Assembly (NCBI GenBank): GCA_021209875.1
Contig: JAGYVD010000004.1
Coordinates: 2,852,001-2,916,000, forward strand
From: Rosellinia necatrix
Taxonomy: Eukaryota > Ascomycota > Sordariomycetes > Xylariales > Xylariaceae
DNA: 64,000 bases
Reading direction: 5' to 3'
The notes under the pieces were generated by a model. The model ran no database searches. It saw nothing but the letters and a program-made list of their open reading frames with translations, and was not told the origin of the DNA. The position numbers were made by a program, and so were the translations under genes. This document shows, piece by piece, positions 23,776-33,366 of this stretch. The stretch's first letter is position 1; the number at the start of each line of letters is the position of its first letter.

Positions 23776-24326
23776 TCAAGCGGCGCCGACCTCCTTGAGC
23801 AGGCTCTTGAGCTCCCCTGACTTGGCCTGCAAGTCCGAGTTCCCGCCGATGTGCTTCTGGCCGATGAAGATGTTAGGGACGGTGCGCTGGCCCGAGATCT
23901 CGGCAAGGGCCGACTGGATGGCAGCGCCGTCGTCAACCTTGTCAAGCTCGATCGCGTAGAAGTTGGCACCCATGCTCGCTAGGAGATCCTTGGACGCGTT
24001 GCAGTAGGGGCAGTACGACTTGGAGAATACGGCTGCGGTCGGAGGGAGGCGTGTATTAGTCAATGCATCCGAGAAAGGGGCAGATATGCACCCTGGGGTT
24101 AGGGTTGAGGTTAGGGTTGAGGCTGGGATTTTGAGGTTGGGATTGGGATTGGGGTCGGGGTTGTGACGCATCCGATGAGTCGCGCAACCAATTGATGGCC
24201 TTTACGAGGGAATCAAGACATGGACATACCGACGGCATTCTCGTCGATGATCTTCTGGGCTTTGGCCTTTGCGGCAGACATGGCTTCTGGTGAGGGGGAG
24301 GCGAAAATGCGGCGGATGAAATTCAT
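23776..24326 (-). CDS. GRX1: dithiol glutaredoxin (CPYC)
   Basis: Class I glutaredoxin that reduces disulfides and glutathione mixed disulfides at the expense of glutathione. Two exons: 24326-24230 and 24032-23776, with a 197-nt intron (24033-24229, GTATGT...GCAG) that joins IIDENAV to AVFSKSYCPYC. Motifs: active site CPYC, the cis-Pro loop RTVPNIFIG (TVP), and the GSH-binding GGNSDL. 117 aa from ATG 24326. Two other in-frame starts are possible. ATG 24281 (MSAAKAKAQ) gives a compact 102-aa cytosolic form. ATG 24404 gives 143 aa with an Arg/Ser-rich N-terminus. Alternative starts could produce cytosolic and mitochondrial forms, as known for yeast Grx2, but this is inference. The intron holds telomere-like repeats. 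Confidence 0.93.
24095..24164. repeat. telomere-like degenerate (TTAGGG)n inside an intron
   Basis: On the plus strand the stretch contains GGGGTTAGGGTTGAGG, then TTAGGGTTGAGG, then diverging GATTGGG/GAGGTTGGG units. It lies within the glutaredoxin intron. At least two exact TTAGGG hexamers are present, with about eight related units in total. Confidence 0.85.
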
Positions 24327-26772
24327 AGAGGATGGGCGTCGATGGGAGTAGAGGGGTCGTGGATGGGACAGCAGCACGCGGCGGGGTATTTGTATGATGT
24401 GCATCTAGTCAGTCTTTCCGGTATCGTGGTATGGATGTATCTACGGCAGATCAGTCCAATGGGGGTCCTTAGTGTAAGCAAGGGCTGGAGGCGGGATGTT
24501 ACAGTGCCACGTCGGCCAGTAAGAGATGGTATTTGTCAGGCTGGTAAGGCGGGAATTGGTGATTTCAGAAGCTTGAATTCCAAAGACTTGGTGGTTCAGT
24601 GGGTCCCTGATCTTGCTGTGTGTAAGTCATTAGCGTAGTAATGTACCACTTAAATTCACATACACACGCACACAGACATATATATATACACACGCACATG
24701 ATTCTTCACGATGCTAGGGAATGAGTTGGATATACTACACACGATACATGCTTAAAACAACTGCTATCTATAAAAAAAGTGATTAGCGATACGTTAATTT
24801 AGAGGAGTTTAAACCGAATTCAAGCTTTACCAGGTCGACACTAAGCGGGAAGATACATGAATCGGTTAATAGATGAGGGACCTGATATTCCGATATTAGC
24901 CAATCCAAACCTGCGATGACGCAATTTGGCAGTGCTTTTAGTTCGTGGCAGGGAATATACGACATCACTCGTGAAACTGTTTAAGTTATAGATTGATGAG
25001 TACCAGTACAACGGAACCTGCTATCTAAAGCCGCTCTCGCTCGGCCTACATAATGAAGGATCAAACTATGATCGGCACGTCGGATCTGAGTTACACACTG
25101 CAGCACACCCTAGACCGGATGTTCAAGATTGACTTATTAGGTAACTGCCTAGTATGTATGTATGTATGTATGAGCAATACAAAAACTGAATCTCAGATAA
25201 AAGGACAGTCATATTGTTCACCTCTCCCTCTTTTACCTATACAATGCATTATTAGAGCGCGAAACATAATAGACTAAGAATATGTATCTAACCAGGCAGG
25301 CTGATGAACCTTGAAATACTGGATAAATCATGGCAGAGGCCCGAATTTGTAAGTCAGTGTAACTATGTATACGTACGCTGCGCTTAGCTCATGTCGTGTC
25401 TAAGCTGGTAGAAGGCTGTGTCCCAGCGTGCTACTCTTTTTGGCCCCCAATTAAAGAAAGTGCCTAGACTTAGTGCACACCTATTAGACCAGCACGCTGT
25501 CTCTTTCATTGACCATCCTAGACTTACCTAGGTACCTATTTGCTAATAAAAAAACAAGTTTATAAAAACAAACTCCCCCCTTCCCCCCCAAAAAAGGAAA
25601 GGGTGAGAGAATTGGGTGGATTTATCTCATTTCCACTGTGCTGCCCACTAAGTTCTTACCTTTTGGCCCCCATCCAGACTCTTCAGACTGCAGCCATTGA
25701 CTGGACGACACTTGTCCACCCAACCATTGCAAGACTCCAGTACAGTATACCTACTGCGCAGAGAAGGTATACACACCTCACGTTCAATTCATCGATCGCC
25801 TACCTGCCTGCCTTGCCTAGTTTAAGTACCAATTAACTAGAACCGGGCCTGCTACAGCATCGAGCGCGTGCCTGCGTATCCCAAGGAATCGAGGCCACCT
25901 CTTCATGCATCAATTCAATTAGAATACTCGAGGTAAGGGAGGCATTTCTTACATTTCTTATTCTTCCCCCCCCCACCGACTGGACGGGCTAATCCGGGCC
26001 CCTACGCAAATAACGACCAATAACCACACTGCGTTACACCCATCTCCAGGTGCCTGCTTCGGCGCCGGTCTGCGGCAAACACAAGGCAAGACGTACGTAC
26101 ATGGCCCATCAGATATCAAGTATATCAGGTATATCAGGTATTCCATCGAACGTTGTAGCACCCCGATGCTGTGTGTCCGCCAACGACCCAATGAGCCGCG
26201 CTGGGCAGGGAACCCGGTCGCAGTAGAGGGCAGCCTATGTACTTGCATCCTCTCACCAGCTGACCTGACCTAAACGCTTGCAGTGACAACACATCGTTGA
26301 GCCGTCGCTTACGTCTGGTTCGGTCGCTGACTCTTAGTCCCCCGGACCTTGGACGTCGTCATTCGAGACCCATCCATCCATCCAACCCATCCTACCCAAC
26401 GTGCTGCGAGTCGTCGTGTGCTGCACCAAGCAGACTCCCCTTCTCTGCCTACCCCCTCTGCCCCACGATCCCGACCTCGAGCTAGACCCCCCTTTGCCCT
26501 TTTGGGGGACCGAAGCACCCTGCGTCCACGGCTCCTAGCACCCGGCACCTCTCGGCCGCCGCCGCTGGCTGCTGGCTACTGGCCCAACAACGGCACTTCC
26601 CAGTGTACTGGCTTCCTACAGGCTACCTACAGGCTACAGCCACTGATTCGCCCGCCCGGCACTTGTCCCTCTGTCCCATGCGTCGCTGTGCAATCGTCTA
26701 GCTCCCCCCTCTACCCGGACAGTGCTTGGTTCGTGCTGCTGCTGCTGCTGCTGCTGCTAACGGGGCCTGTTC
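24327..26772. other. long intergenic / leader region before the BAG gene
   Basis: No supported gene. 24660-25540 is AT-rich with CA- and TA-type microsatellites (24655-24700), (GTAT)n near 25155-25172 and CCTAGGTA near 25526-25536. From about 26300 the sequence becomes C/T-rich, with a (CTG)8 run at 26736-26758. It resembles a very long fungal 5' leader and may hold an unrecognised first exon of the downstream BAG gene. Confidence 0.5.
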
Positions 26773-28068
26773 TTGCCTGCTATTCGGTTGCCTGTCTGTT
26801 GCCGTGACCACTGTGACCCCTCTAGCCGTGTCTCCATCCACCCTATATCCCTCAGGGACAAGAGGACGTCTGAACACTTGGCCTGGGTGTCCTGGGGTTC
26901 CCAGGTCGACCCAATTTCCGTCAAGGTGGCTTCCAGTCAGGCTATTTCGGCAACGTCTGGTGCCTTCCAGAACATCACCGCACTACTGCCGCCGGCATTA
27001 CAAACTTACCTCGTCGCCACATTCGCCCATTTGTCCGACGCATTCGTAGCACCCAACGAATACCTCGAATCCAGAGGTGCTTCACCCGTCGCCGTCTACT
27101 CGACCCTCGTCGGTGCCACTGTCGTCGCACTACCAATCCTCATGTCGCGGTATAGTTGGTCTTCATTCCGTGATGGCTGGTCGCCTTTTACTTCACAAGG
27201 CGGCAGCCAAGATGGACCGCACGTCACCGACGACGATTTCAGCTACATCACATCCGAGGACCTGGAGACTGAAGAGGATGATGTCATCCTGATTAAGCAT
27301 AGATCTACTACCAGCCGCGAAAATTTCCCTGCCTACTCGATTGGCGATGGCAGACTCACAGTGAGAGATGTACGAGAACGCGTCGGACTTCTGATGGATA
27401 TAAAAAGCCCTCGCCGGATCGCCCAGATAAAGATGCTGTACAAAGGTCGAAATCTAAAAGAGCAAGATATTCCCATTCGCGATTATGGCGTAAAGAACAA
27501 TAGCGAATTGTTGATAGTAGTTCCCGAAGGGAGACTTTCGGACGATGATGAAAGCAGCAGCACGGCCGAGGAGGTGATTGTCAGCGATCCCAGGGACGAG
27601 CCGCGGGCCCTGAAAAAGAAAAAGAACAAGAATGGGAAGAAGAAGCTCAAGGGTCGTGGGCCGAAGGAAACCTCGAGCAGCCTGGAGGTACCTGGTCAAG
27701 CTGATGGCGACAGCAAATGGACAAGCCCTGATCCCTCACAGCATTCGTCGCGGATGCCATCTCCTGCCGTGCCCTCGGGGGGGCCTCTGGCGAAGCTGCA
27801 GACTATCAGGTCACATTTTGAGAGGGAGCTTCTCCCGCTCTGTAACCAATTTGCACGCAACCCGCCCAAAGATCCTAAAAAGGCAGAGGAAGAGCATCGC
27901 AAGCTGAGCGAGACGGTGATGCTGCAGGTCGTATTGAAGTTGGATGAAGTTGACACGGGAGGGGACATCAACATCCGGCAAAAAAGGAAAGACCTGGTTA
28001 ATTATGTACAGGCCGTGCTCAAGGAGATCGATGATCGGGTACCGGCCGGTGTTAAGTCAAACAGGTAA
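26773..28068 (+). CDS. BAG-domain Hsp70 co-chaperone, membrane-anchored; 5' end unresolved
   Basis: Nucleotide-exchange factor for Hsp70, similar in layout to yeast Snl1 but larger. The frame is open from 26761 to 28068. The residues expected at the family's N-terminus are VSWGSQVDPISVKVASSQ (near 26890), followed by a membrane span (VAVYSTLVGATVVALPILM, about 27090-27144), an acidic segment DDDFSYITSEDLETEEDD, a ubiquitin-like domain (LTVRDVRERVGLLMDI through IKMLYKGRNLKEQDIPIRDYG and LLIVVPEG), a Lys-rich linker, and the BAG domain near the C-terminus (LAKLQTIRSHFERELLPLC through DLVNYVQAVLKEIDDRV). The first in-frame ATG is at 27142, after most of the membrane segment. The true start is therefore probably in an upstream exon that I could not identify, and the left coordinate is only the extent of the open frame. 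Confidence 0.8.
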   Translation: MPAIRLPVCCRDHCDPSSRVSIHPISLRDKRTSEHLAWVSWGSQVDPISVKVASSQAISATSGAFQNITALLPPALQTYLVATFAHLSDAFVAPNEYLESRGASPVAVYSTLVGATVVALPILMSRYSWSSFRDGWSPFTSQGGSQDGPHVTDDDFSYITSEDLETEEDDVILIKHRSTTSRENFPAYSIGDGRLTVRDVRERVGLLMDIKSPRRIAQIKMLYKGRNLKEQDIPIRDYGVKNNSELLIVVPEGRLSDDDESSSTAEEVIVSDPRDEPRALKKKKNKNGKKKLKGRGPKETSSSLEVPGQADGDSKWTSPDPSQHSSRMPSPAVPSGGPLAKLQTIRSHFERELLPLCNQFARNPPKDPKKAEEEHRKLSETVMLQVVLKLDEVDTGGDINIRQKRKDLVNYVQAVLKEIDDRVPAGVKSNR

Positions 28069-29187
28069 TACCGCCCATTACTTTCAAACATAACTCGGCT
28101 ATCGAACCCACTCCGCGATCCGGAAGCGAGCTCAGCCTCTCGGCCTAGACGATGCATAGCGTGTCCAGACGGCTTTATATAGAAGACGGGGGAACCTGCA
28201 AATAAGCGCATCCAAAGCACTTTCGCGAAGTTCATAATGGCGCAACGGGGGGCCTCGGCTAGAAAGGTACTCTCAAGGCGAGAGTCTAGATTCAAACTTT
28301 CAACCACAGACTGATCCTACTCGGCAACGCCCGATCCCATAGTATCTCACAATCATGTACTCTGCTATTCACACGGCTCTGGCAAGACTCATTATATAGA
28401 GTATTACGCAGATTTCCTATAGTTATATGTAGGACGCTCGGAAATTCTTGAGAATTTGAATAAATAACCCATGATCACAACTTTAGAGATGTCGGTAGCA
28501 TGAAAGTAAACACTAGCCTCTGGTAGCAGAATGCTGGTTCGCTAATGGGGCGGCTGGCTGGGCTGCTGAAACGCATGCAAAGCGCCCACGGGGTTAGGTA
28601 AGTGAGAGATGGTCAAGCAGAAGTACGTACCTAAGGTACGAAATGGCAGCTATATTAGGTACTTAATACATGAGCACTTACCTCGGGGATTCAACCTTAC
28701 TACCTAGGTAGGTAGGTAGGTGCTTACTCAGGTACTTACTTAGGTACCTACCTACCTAGGAGTGGACCCTGACTCTAGGTACCTAGACAGTAAACGACAG
28801 GTTAACTGCTGGAGAAGCTCGAGCCACTGTGGCTAATTCCCGTCGAGGCTAGGTCTGCTTAGCCCTAGATTACGAGGCCACAAAAAACACTCTCGCTTCA
28901 GGCCAAACCCCGCCATGCCTATTATAGAATAGCGGACTTGCGGCAGCGGGCACACTCCAGCGGATTGTGCGTCGCCGATAATTTTCAAGTGTGGTTATCT
29001 CTTCTCCGCCTAGCGACGAACAACAACACATCACGGCTTTACTAACACGACCACAGCAGGGGATTAATTTAATAGCTCTTTAGACGCAGACTCCTCGGTT
29101 GCGCTCTCGAGCTATTTTCTTCCCAGTTTCACTTTTTTCTTTTCCTTTCTGTTCACCACCCGTTCCCCGCGGTGACGATCCGAAAAG
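28069..29187. other. intergenic region upstream of ribosomal uL13
   Basis: No gene. It holds the 3' flank of the BAG gene and the promoter side of the uL13 gene. A CT-rich leader lies directly before 29188. A cluster of CCTAGGTA-type repeats is listed separately. Confidence 0.6.
28698..28760. repeat. CCTAGGTA-type palindromic repeat cluster
   Basis: Overlapping TACCTAGGTAGG, TTAGGTACCTACC and CCTAGG units form several self-complementary stretches. The same motif is found at 11444-11676, 46620-46715 and elsewhere in intergenic DNA of the window. Confidence 0.85.
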
Positions 29188-30354
29188 ATGTCGTCCTTTG
29201 AGTCTGTTGTAAGTGATTGTGGAATTCAGGTCTCGTTGGTCCTGCTGCCCGCTTGCGCCGGGTGTATCGGGTGTATCGGGTGCATCGGGTGCATCCATTG
29301 CTGTCGTCTTAGGGCGGTGGAGGGGCATTGCCTCGTACATGTGCCGTGGCCATTGACCCCGATTGCCAAGCTTGAATAATGGATTGAGGAGTATTCAGAG
29401 CACGGAACTGACCCGGCTTCCTTCTTTTAGGTCGTCATTGATGGCAAGGGCCATCTCCTCGGTCGGCTCGCGTCCATCGTAGCCAAGCAGCTCCTTAACG
29501 GCCAGAAGATCGTCATCGTCCGCTGCGAGGAGCTGAACATCTCGGGCGAGTTCTTCCGCGCCAAACGTACGTCACCTCCATCGATATACCTTTCGAGCTT
29601 TGTTGGGAATGGTCGCGATTTGATAGGACTCTCGGGAGGGGGGGGGGATGAAGGCCAAAGAGCTTGGAATGGCGGACGATTGAGCGATGAGAATTGGAGC
29701 TGATTCGAGAACTACAGTCAAGTACCACGCCTACCTGCGCAAAGCTACACGATTCAACCCTACTCGAGGTGGTATGTGAACCGCCCCAATCGACGCGTCG
29801 CCAATGTAACGCGCCATGCTCGGGGGAATAAGGTTTCTAACATACACTAGGTCCCTTCCACTTCCGCGCCCCGTCAAGGATTTTCTACAAGGCCGTCCGT
29901 GGCATGATGCCCCACAAGACCGCCCGAGGTGCTGCCGCATTGGAGCGTCTAAAGGTCTTCGAGGGTGTCCCGCCTCCGTATGACAAGCAGAAGAAGATGG
30001 TGGTCCCCCAGGCTCTCCGTGTCCTGCGCCTGCAACCCGGCCGAAAGTACTGCACAGTCGGCAGACTAAGCCACGAGGTCGGATGGAAATACCAGGATGT
30101 GGTTGCTCGGTATGTTAAAACGTCAAATCCGGAAGATTGAAGGCAGCTGCTGTGTCGCCTTGTCCAGGGCACGCATTGCGCTAAGCTGGTACGCATGACT
30201 AACAAATCATGGCAGTCTGGAGGAGCGTCGCAAGGCAAAGGGTGCTGCCTACTACGAGCGCAAGAAGCTGGCTCAGCGCCAACTTACCGAGGCCAAGAAG
30301 AACGCCAAGGTAGACAGCAAGACCACAAGCGCCCTCGAGTCATTTGGTTACTAA
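29188..30354 (+). CDS. RPL16: 60S ribosomal protein uL13 (L13a/Rpl16)
   Basis: Large-subunit cytoplasmic ribosomal protein, 202 aa. Five exons with in-frame junctions: 29188-29208, 29431-29566, 29718-29771, 29851-30109 and 30216-30354. Donors are GTAAGT, GTACGT, GTATGT and GTATGT. The spliced product reads [20 protein letters not shown], then [70 protein letters not shown] and a basic helical C-terminus ending ESFGY. All are canonical uL13 blocks, and the length fits (about 199-203 aa). The first exon has only 7 codons, a common layout in fungal ribosomal protein genes. Intron 1 (222 nt) carries a 9-bp tandem repeat. Confidence 0.97.
29259..29294. repeat. 9-bp tandem repeat in uL13 intron 1
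   Basis: Four copies of CGGGTGTAT/CGGGTGCAT lie head to tail, entirely within the first intron of the uL13 gene. Confidence 0.9.
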
Positions 30355-31473
30355 GCTGTCCTGTTTCAATCGTCTGCATTTATGGGTTACAACCAACAAA
30401 ACCAAACAATCATCCTTCTATGGACTTGCAACTAGATACGGCGTGTGGGTTAGGGAAACTCGATCATCGCATTTACCTTTGTCGTTCCGCGCAATTCGAG
30501 GGAAAGGCAATGGGGTCATAGGGTTGGGGATATGTCGCTACCAGCTCCGGTCCTGTGTTCAGGCAATTCGTCGTCTAGGCACCGAATGAAAAATGAACCA
30601 AATCACGAGAATATGAAGTCGGCAAAATGGGCCTAAAGTGATAAAATAATGACGCCCACGGGTTCGCGATTGTTTTGTTGACTTAGAGCAGCTTGAAGGC
30701 AACTTGCGACTAATTTAGGCTGGTTTTGAATCACATCTGGCTGTTCTGCGTCCCTAATGTCAAGTCAACATTGAACAAACTCTCTACGTCGATCAGGCTG
30801 TGCGCGATGCGAAAGAGGAAACCTCGACAAGAAATTCACTTAGTATACCGTTGGTACTGGCTCCCACAAGCGGTTGCGGTACCAGGTTTTGCGGATGATC
30901 TATCGGATGGATTTTAATCGATGCCCAGATTCCCACTTGACTTAGTCGTCGTGTAGATTCGAATCACCGTCTTGCTCTCCTTCGCGAAGTGAATGTTCAA
31001 ACTCACGCGCCGGCTAACCAAACCCCACTATTCAACATCTTCAGGATCTACGTACTTAGTACAGCCGAAGCCGTTATAGCGCACGTACCATGAAAAGACA
31101 CCCAAGCCAATCTGCTATGTAATGGAGTCGAGAGTACGTACAGTTCAATCCACCAATGTAGAATGCAGCCAGCAAAGATAGCCAAAAAAAGATAGCCAAA
31201 GAATGTAGCCAATTCAAGCCCCCACCTTGTGTTTAGCTTTAGCGTGCTCCGCTTTCGCATTCACAGAATGAAGCCCTCGACTCGTCTTTATAATTCAACA
31301 CGGCAGGTTATCCTAAGTAGGCAGGCCATGTATGTCATGTATAGCAAAGAAGCACCGCTCTTACACCACCTCAGTTCTCTTTTCATTTTAATGATACTGT
31401 CAAATTCTCCTCCCGATCTCTTGTCGCGCAGTCACGTACCACACTGCCAGTCTTCAGTCTCCGGTGATCTCCG
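30355..31473. other. intergenic, no gene seen
   Basis: Convergent intergenic stretch between uL13 and the P450 gene. A local duplication (AAAGATAGCCAAA...AAAGATAGCCAAAGAATGTAGCC) occurs near 31172-31212. No frame has a recognisable motif. Confidence 0.5.
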
Positions 31474-33366
31474 TCATGATTTCCGGACTGGGCGCAGCTT
31501 GACCATTAGCGGGGGCTTCAACGGTGCCGCGAACACCTGTTGCTTTTTCCAGCCCCGCGACTCGGGCTGTAGTTCGAGGTCGTACGCCAGCAGCAGGTGG
31601 ATGAGGACTAGCCGGAGCTCGATTTGAGCGAGACTAATGGACAAACACGCAGTGGGTTAGCTGAGCCGTTGTTAAAGATGTTACCGGCAGAGGAAATTAC
31701 GACGGGGGATTACTCGTAGGTATATAAAAAAAAAAAAAAATAAATAAATAAAATAAAATAATAAAAAATAAATGAAAACGTACTTGCGACCGATACAGTT
31801 CCGTGGCCCCACGTGAAACGGCTGCAACGCCTCCCGCCGATCATTGGCGAACTCCCCACCCGTGTCCTCATCCCCGCCGAGGAAGCGTTCGGGGATGAAC
31901 TCCTCGGGCCGGGCGAAGTTGAGAGGAGACCGGAAGCAGGCCCAATGGCCGATGCCGACGAGGGTGCCGCCCGGGACGAAGCGGCCACAGATGGTGGCGC
32001 CGCGGGGGGGCAGCAGGCGCGGGTGGTTGCTGTTGGCGGGCGGGTACAGGCGCAGGGTCTCGTCGATGACGGCCGGGAGGTAGGTCAGCTCGGCGACGCG
32101 CGGCAGGGTGACGTCGGCGTGGCCGGCGAAGCGGGAGCGGACCTCGGCCGCCAGGCGGGCGTAGGCGCGCGGGCGCGAGAGCAGGTAGTAGGTGGCGCCG
32201 GCGAGGGCGGAGGCGGTGGTCTCGCTGCCGGCGACGACGAGCAAAGGAAGGTTGCTCAGCAGGTCGGCCTCGCGCAGGGCGCCGGCGCGCTCGGACCGCA
32301 GCAGCTGCTCGGCGAAGTCGACGTAGCCGGGCGCCCGGGCCCGCCGCCGCGCCAGCTTCTCGCGCGTCAGCGCCCCGTTCGCCCGGTACTCGCGCATCGT
32401 CCGCCGCGACGGCACCAGCCGCAGCAGCGCCGGCACCAGCGCCGGCGCCAGCCGCCCGAGCGCCCGCGTCCACGCCATGAACCGGATCGTGCTGAAGATC
32501 AGCGACACCCACGGGTGGTACGCCGAGGTCGACAGGCAGTCGAACGACTCGGCGAAGGCGAGGTGGCCGATCACGTCGAAGGTCATGTACTAAAAGGTGA
32601 TAAACGATAGTTTAGTCAGTCAGTCAGTCAGTCAGTCAGCCAGTCAGCGTAACGCGTTCCATGTTAGTGCCGTTTTCCCTTTTTTAGAGGGGAAGGAGGG
32701 GAGCGAAAGGGAGGTCGTGGCAAAAGTCAGTTCGAGCGGGCTCACATTGTACCACCGCACGATGTCGACGGGCTCGGAGCCGCACTCGCCGAGCCCCTTG
32801 ACCAGGAGCATGGCGTACTCGCTCATGACGGCCTCCTGGCTGTGCAGGGAGCGGTCGGAGAAGGCGTGGGCCAGGGTGCGGCGCAGCTTGGCGTGCTTCT
32901 CGACCGGGGCGACGAGGATGTTGGCGTGCTCCGGGTCGTCGGAGTACGTGGTCGAGGGGTCCTTGATGAACTCGGGCTTGTTGCCGTGCCCGTAGATGTC
33001 CCGCCAGGCGCCCGGCTCGACGAACGACAGCTCCCCCGGCGCGATCCGCACCACGGCCCCGTACCGCAGGTGCAGCGCGTGCACCGCCTCGTGGTGCGTC
33101 CCGCGCGCCATGTGGTACAGGAACCACAGGATGCTGCTCGTCGCGTACCACGGCCCCGGGTACGAGCGCAGCGGGTGCAGGAAGACGTTGTAGAGAAGCC
33201 GGCCGGCGATCAGTAGGGTGATCTGGAGATGTTTGGTTAGCTTCTTGGGCACGGCATGTCATATCCGAGATAGGTTCATCAAAGGCGTGTAGATGTCCCC
33301 GTTGTAGAAACTCACTGCGGCGACGGCGAGGAGCAAGCGCCCCGTTAACGGCCCAAGTTCTACCAT
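31474..33366 (-). CDS. cytochrome P450 monooxygenase, ER-anchored
   Basis: Complete P450 of 497 aa once spliced from four exons: 33366-33316, 33222-32746, 32589-31784 and 31633-31474, with GTGAGT, GTGAGC and GTACGT donors. Exon 1 gives an N-terminal hydrophobic anchor (GRLLLAVAA joined to ITLLIAG). This is followed by YNVFLHPLRSYPGPWYA (the proline-rich hinge), RYGAVVRIAPGELSF, the I-helix VVAGSETTASALAGATYY, the K-helix ETLRLYPP (ExxR), and the heme loop FHVGPRNCIGRN, which is completed only by joining exons 3 and 4. The C-terminus is QIELRLVLIHLLLAYDLEL. The layout resembles the trichothecene C-15 hydroxylase/benzoate hydroxylase-like P450s; the substrate is unknown. Intron 2 contains a (CAGT)n run and intron 3 a long A/T tract. 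No cluster partner is obvious next to it. Confidence 0.92.

Noticed and set aside
24095..24164. Chromosome end or subtelomere
   Set aside because: The array is short, degenerate, inside an intron, and flanked by core genes on both sides.
31813..32610. 265-aa open frame on the plus strand
   Set aside because: Antisense shadow of the GC-rich P450 exon 3, with the low-complexity composition expected of one.
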